Assembly: GCA_018066965.1 (NCBI GenBank)
Contig: JAGPVP010000065.1
Location: forward strand, 1-60,545
Reading direction: 5' to 3'
Origin: Zhongshania sp.
GTDB taxonomy: Bacteria > Pseudomonadota > Gammaproteobacteria > Pseudomonadales > Spongiibacteraceae
Length of the DNA: 60,545 bases
Part shown: piece after piece, positions 46,632 to 56,712 of the stretch
Numbering within the stretch: position 1 is the first letter of the stretch
Layout: each line of letters begins with the position of its first letter
The notes under the pieces: model-generated
Told to the model about the DNA's origin: nothing
What the model saw: the letters and a program-made list of their open reading frames with translations, nothing else
Databases searched by the model: none
Made by a program: the position numbers and the translations under genes

Positions 46632-47579
46632 TCAGTGCTGATGTCGATTAGCTTCCGACCTGCCGGTCAAGCGAACAGCCAATTTTTCTTCATTACTGCC
46701 AAATTTACCGTGCATAAAAGGTGTGTCATCAATCATAAGAACCACGTCTTCTGCCGAGGGGATATCAATGACGTCGCCCACTTTAAGTAACGACACACGC
46801 TTCAAGCTCATACGGGTTTGGGCCAATATCGCCACCAACTCAATCGGCGCCATTTCCAAGCCTTCGCGTAGACGTTCGCGCCAATCTGCGCTAGATGCTT
46901 TGTTGGTAGGTTTAGCTGGATCGCTTAAGCTATCGCGCACCGCATCGATGGCACTCCATGGCACGATCGACCACAAACCGCCGGAAAACTGGCCGACGTT
47001 GACAATAAAGCGGGTGGCAACCAACGAGTCAGCTTCGCCAATACTGTCTAGCATCCGCGGATCACTCACCTGAACGGCAATACTGGGTTCAGTTTTAATA
47101 ACTGATTTCCATGCGCTACCCACATCACTTAATAATGCGGAGTTGAGCATTTCCATAAAGCTGAATTCAGAAACCGACAGCTGTTCGCGCTGCCCTTTTT
47201 GTAAACTACCCGAACCACCAAAGTAGCGATCCACCATCTGAAAAACCAAATCAGACTCAAAGGCCAATAAAATATTGGCGTTCATGGGTAATCCACGTAC
47301 TACCGAAATGCTGCATGGCGCTGGCAAAGTATTTAACATTTCGTCAAATTTCATCACCGTAATTTTATCAACACGAACAGCGTCTACCGTGGATACAAAC
47401 TCGCGCATACGATCGCGGGTTGCAGTGGCAAACTGGGCCTGAATAAGTGACAGCGCCGGGATCAAACGCTGAATCGCATAGTCCTGCCTAGCTAAATTAT
47501 ATTTTGCGCGACCGGGATCATTTTCATCTTCACCCGCCATCAAGGCTTCTAGCTCTTCGGGATCGAGAATATCGCTCAT
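46632..47579 (-). CDS. fliM: Flagellar motor switch protein FliM
   Basis: A 315-residue C-ring protein linking FliG to FliN and binding phospho-CheY. The N-terminal CheY-docking peptide is recognisable but altered (ILDPEELEALMAG for the usual LSQDEIDALL). The middle CheC-like domain runs from about 40 to 225 and the C-terminal SpoA domain from about 235 to 305 (LAQTRMSLKRVSLLKVGDVIDI). Its presence implies motor reversal, although no che gene lies in this window. Confidence 0.94.
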   Translation of the reverse strand: MSDILDPEELEALMAGEDENDPGRAKYNLARQDYAIQRLIPALSLIQAQFATATRDRMREFVSTVDAVRVDKITVMKFDEMLNTLPAPCSISVVRGLPMNANILLAFESDLVFQMVDRYFGGSGSLQKGQREQLSVSEFSFMEMLNSALLSDVGSAWKSVIKTEPSIAVQVSDPRMLDSIGEADSLVATRFIVNVGQFSGGLWSIVPWSAIDAVRDSLSDPAKPTNKASSADWRERLREGLEMAPIELVAILAQTRMSLKRVSLLKVGDVIDIPSAEDVVLMIDDTPFMHGKFGSNEEKLAVRLTGRSEANRHQH

Positions 47580-47589
47580 GTCGGCACCC

Positions 47590-48063
47590 TCACTGAATCA
47601 CAAACTTGGTGAAATACACGGCGTCTACGCCGCCTTTTCCGGATTCAGCGTTAAGCACTGCATTGATCGTGGCCAGCGCTTCGTCCTGAAGCTGCTGACG
47701 CTGTTCGGCGGTCGCTATCGCTTCACGGTCTAGCTTGCTGAACAACATTAATAAGTCATTGCGAATACGTGGCTCGTATTGTTCAACGCGTGGAAAGACA
47801 TCGTCGCGCCGCGACATTAAATCTATCTCAACCATCAAAAACCGAATACCGCGCTCATTTTGTAAATTAACAACAAAAGATGGCGACAAGCTGTAGTACT
47901 CAGGCTCCTTTTTCTGCCCTGCAACTTCGATGGTAGGCTTACCGTCTTCGCCAACTACGGCGACTGGCTCTGGTGCAGGTTCGTGTACGAAAAACCAGGT
48001 AGCACCCACTGCGGCTATTAACACCAGCACTTGTACCGCAATCATAATAATTTTCTTATTCAT
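47590..48063 (-). CDS. fliL: Flagellar basal-body protein FliL
   Basis: A 157-residue single-span protein that stabilises stator/basal-body function. I chose ATG 48063 (MNKKIIMIAVQVLVLIAAVG), which gives a standard membrane anchor at once; an upstream TTG at 48090 would add nine residues. The periplasmic domain has the FliL pattern YYSLSPSFVVNLQNERGIRFLMVEIDLMSR near 55-85 and the KGGVDAVYFTKFVIQ end. A sigma-54 promoter candidate is 50-65 bases upstream, so fliL begins the fliLMNOPQR-flhB unit. Confidence 0.94.
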   Translation of the reverse strand: MNKKIIMIAVQVLVLIAAVGATWFFVHEPAPEPVAVVGEDGKPTIEVAGQKKEPEYYSLSPSFVVNLQNERGIRFLMVEIDLMSRRDDVFPRVEQYEPRIRNDLLMLFSKLDREAIATAEQRQQLQDEALATINAVLNAESGKGGVDAVYFTKFVIQ

Positions 48064-48090
48064 ACCTGATTCCAAATCCTTAATAGCCAA

Positions 48091-48437
48091 AAATCATATT
48101 CCTAAGGGTTATAGCAAAGCCTATGCCAGACAATTTTATACTTAAATAACAATAACTTATAAAAACAATCTTGGAATGCGACAAAAATTTGGCGCTATGC
48201 AATAAACCCAGATGACACTCTAACAACACAGCAAATTGCAGCTATTAGTAATAACCACAGCAGGCGTACGCGCAAAGAAGCCGCAGAAGACGTAGAGAAG
48301 GTAGAAATATCGATTTTGGCCGGAGATTAGCTAAGAGCATAGCCGAGAGAATTTTAAATAGACGCGTTAAAAACGTTTGCAAGGAAGTCTGATAAAAAGT
48401 GTATGTTTAAGCCACAAAAACAAACAGATCAAGTTGG
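48091..48437. other. 347-base gap between fliK and fliL
   Basis: It holds the sigma-54 promoter at 48113-48128. The remainder (about 48180-48330) has an open frame on + (NPDDTLTTQQIAAISNN...) ending at 48328 but no ATG and no ribosome-binding site, so I do not call a gene. It could be a relic. Confidence 0.4.
48113..48128 (-). promoter_or_regulatory. Candidate sigma-54 promoter of fliL
   Basis: On the minus strand TGGCATA-GGCT-TTGCT matches TGGCAYR-N4-TTGCW exactly, with GG and GC 10 bases apart. The expected start near 48102 leaves about 39 bases before the fliL ATG. Confidence 0.75.
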
Positions 48438-49685
48438 CTATGCGTAGTAATCCACTCCGCTATTTTGCAGGGTGACGGTTGCGTGTAGTGCCCCCTGCAA
48501 ACTAGCATCGTCGCCGTCTAAATTATTATCAAGACCGGTTTGATTAGCATCGCGACCGTTGTTCGCGGCACCAGAACGATCACCCGTCGATTGCCCTGCG
48601 AACTGCTGGCCAGCATTTGTTGCAGCACCATCATTCAAGTTTGGATTATGAGTCACTTTGGCCTCTTCCAAACGCAAGCCTTGATTTTCCATACCGCTAT
48701 GTAAGCGCGGCATCATTTTTTCCATCAAGTCAGAGGTATCTTTATGCTGGGCCTGTATCTGTACTGAGGTGGTATCGCCATTAACCGACAATTGAATATG
48801 AATACTGCCTAACTCAGCCGGATGTAACTGCATGGTTGCGGTATGTACGCCATTACCCGCCATCCAAGAAATTTTTGCCGAAATGGCCTGCGCCCACGCC
48901 GGATCATTTAATGCATTTTGCGTAACAGTTAATGCAACTGGCGCACGTGCGGCGCTACTATCCACAGTTCTCGTTTGCTGCGCAGAAGATAGCTCAAACC
49001 CCGTCATCGAATCAGACGCTAATTCAATAGCCTGATTAGCAGCTTTAACTAGTGGCGCCGACATTGCGGCTGAACTCAGCTGCATAGCTGTGGCAAAACC
49101 CGTAGTTGGCTTGCTTAATTCACTCGCGGCGGTGCTTATAACGCTGGCGTTTAATTTACTATCTGCCGATTGTTCATTTTTTGCGAGCAATACGGCGCTA
49201 AGATCTTCGCTAGCATCTAACGGCATACCGGCGACATTTGCTGAGGAGTTTGGGTTAGTCGCAGGATTTGATCCCAGGAGGCTAGACTGCTTAGACCAAT
49301 CAATTTGAGACTGCTGCCATGTCACTAATACATTGCTGTCGTCACGGTCTTCTGTAAGTGCAAGACTACGTAGCTCCTGATCAGAAAGCGGCAATTCCTG
49401 TCCGTATTTCGGCAGCGCTGTTCCGCCAAAACCCATATCCAGGAGTGAGTCAGAGAATATATCCACGTCTGCACTCAGCTTATCGTCACTGCTCATTTCC
49501 GCATCGTCGGCAATAACATCATCACTAGGCACAGCACCCTGCGCTGTACTCAACAACTGATTAAACGGTGTATCCGAATTATTAGCACGTGCAGCAGACG
49601 AAGCATAGCCAGCAGTTCCGCCCTGCGCACTGGATTTTACACTGCCATCTATTTTAGGTAATGCCGAACTAATACTGTTTTGCAT
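48438..49685 (-). CDS. fliK: Flagellar hook-length control protein FliK
   Basis: A 415-residue exported ruler that sets hook length and triggers the FlhB switch. The N-terminal 250 residues are Ser/Ala/Asp-rich and low in complexity, as usual. The conserved C-terminal Flg_hook domain is at about 270-355 (ATMQLHPAELGSIHIQLSVNGDTTSVQIQAQ, ENQGLRLEEAKVT). It has its own sigma-54 promoter candidate in the 134-base gap after fliJ. Confidence 0.9.
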   Translation of the reverse strand: MQNSISSALPKIDGSVKSSAQGGTAGYASSAARANNSDTPFNQLLSTAQGAVPSDDVIADDAEMSSDDKLSADVDIFSDSLLDMGFGGTALPKYGQELPLSDQELRSLALTEDRDDSNVLVTWQQSQIDWSKQSSLLGSNPATNPNSSANVAGMPLDASEDLSAVLLAKNEQSADSKLNASVISTAASELSKPTTGFATAMQLSSAAMSAPLVKAANQAIELASDSMTGFELSSAQQTRTVDSSAARAPVALTVTQNALNDPAWAQAISAKISWMAGNGVHTATMQLHPAELGSIHIQLSVNGDTTSVQIQAQHKDTSDLMEKMMPRLHSGMENQGLRLEEAKVTHNPNLNDGAATNAGQQFAGQSTGDRSGAANNGRDANQTGLDNNLDGDDASLQGALHATVTLQNSGVDYYA

Positions 49686-49811
49686 GGCTTAAGACCTGTT
49701 TATTACCTTAACAAGGTAAACAACTCATATTGAAAGTATTCTTTAGCAAGTTTAAAACTCACTATTTAATAAAATGTATTATCAGATATTTTTAGCAATA
49801 TAATATTTATG

Positions 49812-49827
49812 AGCAATGTTTATGCCA
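49812..49827 (-). promoter_or_regulatory. Candidate sigma-54 promoter of fliK
   Basis: On the minus strand TGGCATA-AACA-TTGCT matches the -24/-12 consensus with correct GG-GC spacing. It overlaps the last codons of fliJ. The expected start near 49801 gives a leader of about 115 bases to fliK. Confidence 0.75.
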
Positions 49828-50281
49828 TTGCATTGTTTTGCCGCATAGACCATACAAAGCGCTGACTGCTGAGGTCATCCGCTAATCGCTGCTCGGTTGC
49901 CTCAGCCTGACACAGTTCTTGTTGAACATAGCGCTCGGTAAGTTTTTGCATACTCATGGCACGGCGACGGCTGTCCATCCAGTGTTTACGATCTGCATTC
50001 ATAGCTAATTCAGCTTTACGAATAATGTCGCTCTGTTGAGAAATTGCGGCAGCCAGCTTAGCCATAAATGCGCGAGACTCTTGCATTCGAATTATATCTA
50101 AAAATTCCCCAGTCGACTTGCGACTAGATTCTGCGTATTCCCGGTAATATTGTTTTAATTCTGCGAGTTTCTTCTGCTGTGCGTCACAGTGCTGCTGGCT
50201 CTTGGCAAATTTATTGGCCTGCTCGCGCTCTTCCCGTTCCGCGATAGTATTCACGGTTTCCATGCGCTTAGATTTCTTCAT
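49820..50281 (-). CDS. fliJ: Flagellar export chaperone FliJ
   Basis: A 153-residue, highly charged, almost entirely helical protein (two-helix coiled coil) that links the FliI ATPase to FlhA. The sequence is diverged, and the call rests on length, coiled-coil composition (QQHCDAQQKKLAELKQYYREYAES) and its place between fliI and fliK. It starts 38 bases after fliI. Confidence 0.85.
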   Translation of the reverse strand: MKKSKRMETVNTIAEREEREQANKFAKSQQHCDAQQKKLAELKQYYREYAESSRKSTGEFLDIIRMQESRAFMAKLAAAISQQSDIIRKAELAMNADRKHWMDSRRRAMSMQKLTERYVQQELCQAEATEQRLADDLSSQRFVWSMRQNNAMA

Positions 50282-50319
50282 TCTTAAACCTCTGCTGAGA
50301 AAACGTACAATCGCTGCAT

Positions 50320-51660
50320 TTAATCCTCTAACAGTACATTGAGCTGATCTAATGAACTGTCAAAGCCCTCTGATTCATCGTAGGCCTGCTGTAAAAACTT
50401 CACCATTTTCGGCCATACCGTTACCGCTTCATCTAATCTCGCATCGCTACCACGCTGATACGCGCCGATAGTGATCAAATCTTTATTCTGTTGGTACAAG
50501 GAATACATTTGCCTAAAGTAACGAACCTGATCTTGATGACTCTTGTCCGTTACATCATTCATCGCGCGACTTACTGATCGCTCAATATCGATCGCTGGGA
50601 AATGCCCCGCATCTGCAAGGCTTCGCGACAACACGATATGCCCATCTAATATCGCTCTGGCAGAATCAACAATCGGATCATTCTGATCATCGCCCTCTGC
50701 CAACACGGTATAAAACGCCGTAATCGATCCGCCACCAGCTGCGCCATTACCGGCCCGTTCTACCAAGGCTGGCAAGCGCGCAAATACCGATGGCGGATAA
50801 CCTTTGGTGGCAGGCGGCTCACCCGTCGCCAGTGCAACCTCACGTTGAGCTTGAGCGAAACGGGTAAGAGAATCCATAAGTAGTAACACCTGCTTACCTT
50901 CATCGCGAAAGTGTTCAGCGATGGAGGTTGCCAACCACGCACCGCGCATACGCATTAACGGCGGGTGATCTGCAGGGGTTGCAATCACCACGGCACGCTT
51001 CATATCTTCGGTGCCAAGAATACTATCTATGAACTCTTTAACTTCTCGGCCACGCTCACCAATCAGCGCCACAACCACAACGTCTGCTTCGGTAAACCGC
51101 GTCATCATGCCGAGTAAAACACTTTTGCCCACGCCACTTCCTGCGAACAAACCCAAGCGCTGGCCGCGCCCAACCGTTAATAAAGAATTTATTGAACGCA
51201 CGCCAACATCTAAAGGCTCGCGAATTGGCTGACGTAATAAGGGATTTATCGGTACGCCAGAGATCGACCGCGTTTGTGTGCACTGCAGAGGTCCGCGACC
51301 ATCAAGCGGCCTTGCTGAACCGTCTAAAACTCGGCCGAGCAGACCATCGCCAACGGGAAAGTCTGAGCCCTTTTCTATCGGGATTACACGGGCGTTTGGC
51401 ATAACTCCGCGCAGTTCGCCAGTGGGCATTAAGAGGATTTTATCGGTGGCAAAGCCGACCACTTCGGTTTCCAACCACTCACCATCTGCGGCCTCAACTA
51501 AGCAATAACCACCCACCGGCGCTTTACAGCCCACCGCTTCTAACATAGTGCCGACAACGCGCTTAAGCTGGCCTTCAACCACTGGCCGATCTGCGCCGCT
51601 AAGTCGCTGGCGATACTGCGCAAACTTAGCGGCTAAATGATGATGGTCTTGGTTTGTCAT
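50320..51660 (-). CDS. fliI: Flagellar export ATPase FliI
   Basis: A 446-residue F1-beta-like ATPase energising type III export. I chose ATG 51660 ([20 protein letters not shown]), preceded by AAGGA; a longer reading overlaps fliH and is unlikely. Walker [18 protein letters not shown] is near 164, Walker [13 protein letters not shown] near 248, and the arginine-finger region [24 protein letters not shown] follows. It starts 28 bases after fliH. Confidence 0.97.
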   Translation of the reverse strand: MTNQDHHHLAAKFAQYRQRLSGADRPVVEGQLKRVVGTMLEAVGCKAPVGGYCLVEAADGEWLETEVVGFATDKILLMPTGELRGVMPNARVIPIEKGSDFPVGDGLLGRVLDGSARPLDGRGPLQCTQTRSISGVPINPLLRQPIREPLDVGVRSINSLLTVGRGQRLGLFAGSGVGKSVLLGMMTRFTEADVVVVALIGERGREVKEFIDSILGTEDMKRAVVIATPADHPPLMRMRGAWLATSIAEHFRDEGKQVLLLMDSLTRFAQAQREVALATGEPPATKGYPPSVFARLPALVERAGNGAAGGGSITAFYTVLAEGDDQNDPIVDSARAILDGHIVLSRSLADAGHFPAIDIERSVSRAMNDVTDKSHQDQVRYFRQMYSLYQQNKDLITIGAYQRGSDARLDEAVTVWPKMVKFLQQAYDESEGFDSSLDQLNVLLED

Positions 51661-51688
51661 TGATATTCCTTCAATCTGGAACGATGCA

Positions 51689-52417
51689 CTATCCATGCGA
51701 GGGGCCATCGACTGGCGATAGCTCTGCCTGTTCGCCCAACATTTCTGCAGTAATACGTTGCAGGCGGGTTTCAATCTCTTCGTCAATACGCGAGCACTCA
51801 TTGCTGATGCGGCAGCCGCCACGACTTACTGTGGGGTCATCTAATAGTATCCATGATGAGTCAATAGTCGCACCTCGCTCTTCAGCTAAATGCCGCAACA
51901 CCTCAACATCGGCGGGATTAAGATAAACATTTAACTCACCGCTGGTCACCGGTAACGCCTCAACGGCCTGATGCACTAAATTTTCTATTAACTCAGGCCT
52001 AACACTCAATTCATGTCGTAATAGCTGACGCGCCAATGCCAGGGTCATGGTAAATAATTCGCGTTCTAATTCTGCATCCACCCATTTTTGGGGCTCACGC
52101 AGCGCGGCCATCGCCAATTGTAATTGCTGACTTTGCTCGGCCAGAATACGTTTTGCCTCTGCCTGCCCCTCTGTTAAACCCTGCTGAAAACCTAGGTTTT
52201 TAGCGCTTTCACGGGCGAGCTCCAGTTCATTAGCCAGATCGTTCTGGGGGGACGAATCATTTTGTGCTGCTGCAGTTTTAACCTTCACACCGCTAACCCG
52301 TGGCAACACCCAGCTTTGATACGCGCCCTCTGCAACTGGCGGCTTAATTGGCGGTTCTGCAAGCACGGCATCGGCAGTGATAACGCGCGGGCTAAAAACT
52401 TGAAAAACATCTGTCAT
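51689..52417 (-). CDS. fliH: Flagellar export stator FliH
   Basis: A 242-residue protein that regulates and tethers FliI. The N-terminal 40 residues are variable, a helical Gln/Glu/Ala-rich stretch follows (about 65-125), and the C-terminal FliH domain shows [31 protein letters not shown] (about 128-158), then the conserved [25 protein letters not shown]. It lies between fliG (46 bases) and fliI. Confidence 0.93.
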   Translation of the reverse strand: MTDVFQVFSPRVITADAVLAEPPIKPPVAEGAYQSWVLPRVSGVKVKTAAAQNDSSPQNDLANELELARESAKNLGFQQGLTEGQAEAKRILAEQSQQLQLAMAALREPQKWVDAELERELFTMTLALARQLLRHELSVRPELIENLVHQAVEALPVTSGELNVYLNPADVEVLRHLAEERGATIDSSWILLDDPTVSRGGCRISNECSRIDEEIETRLQRITAEMLGEQAELSPVDGPSHG

Positions 52418-52463
52418 GATCGCTCCTTAATGCTCAACTCACATTCAAACTGAGCGATTACAA

Positions 52464-53483
52464 TTAAACGTAATCTTCGCCACCGCGACCCAAATCAATC
52501 TGCCCGGCGTCTGCCAATTTTCTGGCTACTGCCAAAATATCTTTCTGGGCAGCCTCTACATCGCTTAGTTTCATGGGGCCGCGTGAGTCCATATCTTCAA
52601 GCAACATTTCGCGGGCGCGCTTAGACATATTCCCCAGTATTTTTTCTCGAACTTGTTCATCGGCTCCTTTAAGTGCTAGTGGCAGCACGTCTGAGCCAAC
52701 TTCGCGCAGCAGTAATTGAATGCCTTTATCGGGGATATTAACCAGGTTGCCAAATACAAACATCAAGTCCTGTATACGCTCAGACAAGGCTTGATTCTCT
52801 TTAGCAACCGACTCCAAAATACGAGTTTCAGAATCAGGATCTAGGCCATTCATAATGCCGGCAACGGTCATTGCGCCATCTATTTTGCGATTTTTAAACG
52901 TAGCGGTAACCGAAAGTTTTTTCTTCAACACCGACTGCAATTGACGCATTGCCGACTGCGGAATGGTTTTCATATTGGCAATGCGCAACACAATGTCGTC
53001 TTGCAGCGCGGGTGACATTTGCTTAAGTACCGCCACCGCTTGCAACTGATCCATATGCGCCATGGTGATGGCAATGATTTGTGGGTGCTCGTCCTGCAGC
53101 ATATGCAGCAAGGCCTCTGGCTCTAACCAACGCAGCGAACTCATCTCCTGAGTTTCTTCATCGCCCAGTACCCGGTCAGCCAAGGTAGTACCTTTTTGAT
53201 CACCTAAGGTTGAAGTAAATAATTTGCGCACATAGCCCTGCACGCCCACACCCAGAGAAGTCTCTTGGTGCAAGGCCGTACGGAAATCATCAACCACTGC
53301 TTCGGCCAAACGGTTATCAACACTGCGAATGGATGCCATAGCGGTGCCAATACGCTCTACCTCGTAAGGTTCTACAAACTTCAATACCTTAGATGCCTGT
53401 TCTTCTCCCAGCATCAGCAGAAACAAAGCTGCTTTCTCACTGCCATTACTACCGGAATTCATCGCCATGTCAGGATTTGCCAT
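52464..53483 (-). CDS. fliG: Flagellar motor switch protein FliG
   Basis: A 339-residue torque-generating C-ring protein that binds the FliF ring and contacts the stator. It has an N-terminal domain (EKAALFLLMLGEEQASKVLKF near 15), an EHPQ-containing middle domain (LLHMLQDEHPQIIAITMAHM near 125) and a C-terminal charged helix (KGADEQVREKILGNMSKRAREMLLEDM near 270). It begins inside the end of fliF (14-base overlap). Confidence 0.96.
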   Translation of the reverse strand: MANPDMAMNSGSNGSEKAALFLLMLGEEQASKVLKFVEPYEVERIGTAMASIRSVDNRLAEAVVDDFRTALHQETSLGVGVQGYVRKLFTSTLGDQKGTTLADRVLGDEETQEMSSLRWLEPEALLHMLQDEHPQIIAITMAHMDQLQAVAVLKQMSPALQDDIVLRIANMKTIPQSAMRQLQSVLKKKLSVTATFKNRKIDGAMTVAGIMNGLDPDSETRILESVAKENQALSERIQDLMFVFGNLVNIPDKGIQLLLREVGSDVLPLALKGADEQVREKILGNMSKRAREMLLEDMDSRGPMKLSDVEAAQKDILAVARKLADAGQIDLGRGGEDYV

Positions 53484-55104
53484 TTTCTTCTGCCACCCAT
53501 TTTTTCATTACTTGAGCAACCCGCTGTGGATTTTCATCCACTACTGAGCGCACCTCGGTCATCTTGTCTTCAAAGCCCATCCGTCCGGCCATTGGTGGCG
53601 CACCAAGCGCGGCAATGGCTGGGTGCAATACCTCACCACTGACACCGCCATCACGGCTATTAGCTAAGGCCCGTGGCGTAGCTTGCTGCGCACTACTGAT
53701 TTGCGCCTGCATTAGGGTACGCATACCAGGTCGCAAGACAGCGAAAATAATAATTAACACGCCAACACCCACTAAGGACTGCTTAACCAAATTCGCAAAC
53801 CACGGTAGCTCCCAAAAGCCCGGTGCCGACATATCCATTTCGGTACTTTCTACCGGTCTAAAGTCCGCTGACACCACCGTTACGCGATCGCCACGTGCAG
53901 CGTCAAAACCAATCGCGTCGCGCACTAGCAAATTTAGTTTTTCTAATTCAGCTGGCGATATTTCGACCGTGGCACTTTGTCCTTGCTCATCTGTGCTCAG
54001 GCGATTTGCCACCACTACCGCAACAGACAGGCGACGAACCATGCCAGTCGGGGTTGATGAGTGATTCAAAATGCGTTCTATTTCATAGTTACGCACAATG
54101 GATCGATTACCAGGATCTGCTTTAGTCTCTTCCTTCGCACCGCCATTCGACGGCGGCTGATTACTTAAGGCACCGGGAATACCGCTAGCATTGGCGTTAA
54201 CATCGCTGTTCATCTGTTCGTTAATTTGCTCGCTGCGGACCACTTTGCTATCGGGGCTCCAGCTTTCTCGACTTTCTTCCACGCTAGAGAAATCAATATC
54301 TGCCGCCACCTTTACGCGAACCTGACCGGCATCTGCCAATGGTCCCAACAATTCCTCTATGTTTTGCTGATACGCTTCTTCAATGCGCTGACGATACGTA
54401 AACTGACGCGAACTTAAACCTAGGTCGTCCTGATCACCTTGGTAAGACAACTGCTGCCCCTGTTGATCTACCACCGTCACTTGCTCTGGCGATAAGCCGG
54501 TGATACTAGAGGCCACTAAATTTACGATCGCCCCCACATTTTGCTTGTCGATAACACTGCCCGGAAACACATCTAACATAATCGATGCGCTCGCCGCCTT
54601 GCGGTCGCGTACAAACACAGACTGCTTTGGAATCGCCAAATGCACCCGCGCCTTACGCACTTGGTGCATGCTTTCGATGGTGCGAGCCAATTCTTGCTCT
54701 AAGGCGTAATGAAATTTCTTAGATTGCATAAACTCGCTAACGCCAAAACCTTGCTCTTGTTCTAGCATGGCCATACCCGAGCCGTCGCGCATAACACCTT
54801 GTCCAGCAAGTTTGATGCGGGCATCGTGTAATTGCTTAGATGGCACCATGATAGAGCCAGTGCTGTCCTGAATTTTATAAGGGATACCCGCAGCCGTTAA
54901 CGCATCAACCACACCGGCAGCCCGCTGGGGTTCGACATTGGCATACAAAGTGCGAAAATCGCTGCTCTGCGACCACATCACCGCCGCCACGCCCACCGCC
55001 ACACTAGCAGCGATACCGACTAATATAAGTAATTGACGCAGGACATCGTTGCCGGCCAACTGCGCCAATAAATTCGCGGTAGGATTACTTTTTGCTTCAG
55101 CCAT
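53470..55104 (-). CDS. fliF: Flagellar MS-ring protein FliF
   Basis: A 544-residue inner-membrane ring protein on which the basal body assembles. Two transmembrane helices are present, at about 23-43 and 436-456. The periplasmic part holds the ring-building motifs (ARTIESMHQVRKARVHLAIPKQSVFVRDRKAASASIML near 136-172). The C-terminal tail (GFEDKMTEVRSVVDENPQRVAQVMKKWVAE) is the FliG-binding region. Confidence 0.97.
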   Translation of the reverse strand: MAEAKSNPTANLLAQLAGNDVLRQLLILVGIAASVAVGVAAVMWSQSSDFRTLYANVEPQRAAGVVDALTAAGIPYKIQDSTGSIMVPSKQLHDARIKLAGQGVMRDGSGMAMLEQEQGFGVSEFMQSKKFHYALEQELARTIESMHQVRKARVHLAIPKQSVFVRDRKAASASIMLDVFPGSVIDKQNVGAIVNLVASSITGLSPEQVTVVDQQGQQLSYQGDQDDLGLSSRQFTYRQRIEEAYQQNIEELLGPLADAGQVRVKVAADIDFSSVEESRESWSPDSKVVRSEQINEQMNSDVNANASGIPGALSNQPPSNGGAKEETKADPGNRSIVRNYEIERILNHSSTPTGMVRRLSVAVVVANRLSTDEQGQSATVEISPAELEKLNLLVRDAIGFDAARGDRVTVVSADFRPVESTEMDMSAPGFWELPWFANLVKQSLVGVGVLIIIFAVLRPGMRTLMQAQISSAQQATPRALANSRDGGVSGEVLHPAIAALGAPPMAGRMGFEDKMTEVRSVVDENPQRVAQVMKKWVAEENGKS

Positions 55105-55143
55105 GATGATTCTCCGCCATCGCTCTTACGCTGATCACTGTCA

Positions 55144-55494
55144 TTACATCGACATCCTCATCACTTCTTGATAGGCATCCACAAACTTATTGCGGACTTC
55201 TACCAAGGCTTTAAAGCTGACCTCAGACTTCTGCATATTGACCATCACCTGGGTGAGACTCACGTTGTCATCACCACGCTCAAACGCCGCCGCCAACGCA
55301 CCGGAATTCTGTTGAGTCGCATTTACGGCATCAATGGATTGCTTAAGCATTGAACCAAAATCGACTTTTGGCGTGTTACCAACATGGATAGCACCTAAGC
55401 TATTTGGATCAGCTTCAGGTCGCGCGATAGCCGTTTGGTCGCGGAGCGAGCGAATCTGGGTAAGAATTTGGTCTACTTTCATATCCGACATCAT
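55144..55494 (-). CDS. fliE: Flagellar hook-basal body protein FliE
   Basis: A 116-residue adaptor between MS ring and rod. The conserved C-terminal part is VSLTQVMVNMQKSEVSFKALVEVRNKFVDAYQEVMRM. An AAGGAG ribosome-binding site overlaps the flrC stop region 8 bases upstream, so fliE belongs to the orf61-flrC-fliEFGHIJ transcript. ATG 55494 is followed directly by a second ATG that could also serve. Confidence 0.95.
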   Translation of the reverse strand: MMSDMKVDQILTQIRSLRDQTAIARPEADPNSLGAIHVGNTPKVDFGSMLKQSIDAVNATQQNSGALAAAFERGDDNVSLTQVMVNMQKSEVSFKALVEVRNKFVDAYQEVMRMSM

Positions 55495-55502
55495 TCGTCT
55501 CC

Positions 55503-56498
55503 TTAACCGGCGATATAGCTTTGTTCACGCAGCCGCGCGAGTTTGTAGCGCAAAGTGCGTGGGCTAATACCCAGAATTTCGGCAGCTTCTTTTTTAGAGC
55601 GCCCCACGCGCAGCGCATCGGTAATAACGCGCCGCTCCTGATCTCGCATATAGCCGTCTAGCACGCCACTATCAGATAAAGACGCATCCGTATTTTCGGC
55701 TTGCGTTACCGCAACATTAAAACGCTCGTCAAAATCACTAATAAAACTAAAACCCGATTCAAACTGAATATCGCGCTCGCTAATCACGGTTTGCTGACGA
55801 AGAATCAACGCTCGCTGAATCACATTGTCTAGCTCCCGCACATTACCTGGCCACGCATAGCCAAGTAGTTTATTAATCGCGTCATCGCTCAACATGGCAG
55901 CTGGATCTCGTACGCTGCTATCACGGCTCAAAAAATACTGCGCCAGTGGCAAAATATCGCCACGGCGCTCGGCCAGCGTGGGTACAAGCAAAGGGAATAC
56001 ATTTAGGCGGTAAAATAAATCTTCGCGGAAATCGCCCTCGCGGACCGCAGCACGTACATCGCGGTTGCTGGTCGCAATCACCCGCACATCCAGCTTTAAT
56101 GTTTTGCGACTGCCCAAGCGCTCCAACTCACGCTCTTGCAACACCCGCAACAACTTACTTTGCAGCCCAAGATCCATCTCAGATATTTCATCAAGTAATA
56201 ACGTGCCACCCTGCGCCTGTTCAAACTTGCCGGTATGGCTATTAATGGCGCCGGTAAAGGCGCCCTTCTCGTAGCCAAACAACATGGCCTCAAGCATATT
56301 TTCTGGAATAGCCGCACAATTTAAGGCAATGAACGGTGCCTCGGCGCGACGTGACTGGCTATGAATGAAGCGCGCATACACCTCTTTGCCAGCGCCACTC
56401 CGGCCACTAATCAGCACCGTGGCATCGGTCTTGGCAACGCGGCAAGCGAGTTCTTTTACCGCCTTAGACGCCTTATCGGCAACAATTAAATCAGCCAT
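55503..56498 (-). CDS. flrC: Sigma-54 flagellar activator FlrC/FleR without a receiver domain
   Basis: A 331-residue bacterial enhancer-binding protein activating sigma-54 promoters of middle flagellar genes. I chose ATG 56498 ([18 protein letters not shown]), which has AAAGGAGG just upstream. The AAA+ domain begins almost at once: Walker [13 protein letters not shown] near 32, GAFTGA near 85, Walker [10 protein letters not shown] near 107. The C-terminal Fis-type helix-turn-helix is [24 protein letters not shown] near 300-323. Pseudomonas FleR and Vibrio FlrC are about 470 residues because of an N-terminal phosphoreceiver. That domain is entirely absent here, and no partner kinase gene lies next to it. 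Confidence 0.9.
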   Translation of the reverse strand: MADLIVADKASKAVKELACRVAKTDATVLISGRSGAGKEVYARFIHSQSRRAEAPFIALNCAAIPENMLEAMLFGYEKGAFTGAINSHTGKFEQAQGGTLLLDEISEMDLGLQSKLLRVLQERELERLGSRKTLKLDVRVIATSNRDVRAAVREGDFREDLFYRLNVFPLLVPTLAERRGDILPLAQYFLSRDSSVRDPAAMLSDDAINKLLGYAWPGNVRELDNVIQRALILRQQTVISERDIQFESGFSFISDFDERFNVAVTQAENTDASLSDSGVLDGYMRDQERRVITDALRVGRSKKEAAEILGISPRTLRYKLARLREQSYIAG

Positions 56499-56676
56499 TG
56501 ACACGTCCTCCTTTAACCATCGCACTACGCGAGGTCATGCTGTTCAGAATCGACAACTCTGCAGCTAGGCGCTGTGTAGCATAGGTAATTTCTTGATGAC
56601 AAAGCGCCAAACACTGAACGTCGAACACATTACTGCCTTCGTTAAATTGACTCTTCTTGTTCTTATCTCTGCGCAT
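56491..56676 (-). CDS. Small unknown protein (orf61) coupled to flrC
   Basis: A 61-residue, basic protein of unknown family ([14 protein letters not shown]...), with a central helical stretch ([22 protein letters not shown]) and two cysteines. Its stop overlaps the flrC start by 8 bases, and it contains the flrC ribosome-binding site, so translation is probably coupled. A strong sigma-54 promoter candidate lies about 25 bases before its ATG. It occupies the position of the sensor kinase gene fleS/flrB in related clusters but does not resemble a kinase. Its own ribosome-binding site is weak, so it could be a leader peptide rather than a functional protein. Confidence 0.5.
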   Translation of the reverse strand: MRRDKNKKSQFNEGSNVFDVQCLALCHQEITYATQRLAAELSILNSMTSRSAMVKGGRVNG

Positions 56677-56712
56677 CGCGGCGGACTCATATTTGTTACT
56701 TACGAGTTACAA

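Noticed and set aside
48180..48330. Open + strand frame in the fliK-fliL gap
   Set aside because: No start codon or ribosome-binding site; kept only as a possible relic.
51661..51822. 54-residue N-terminal extension of FliI
   Set aside because: It overlaps fliH, lacks similarity to FliI N-termini, and an internal ATG has a good ribosome-binding site.
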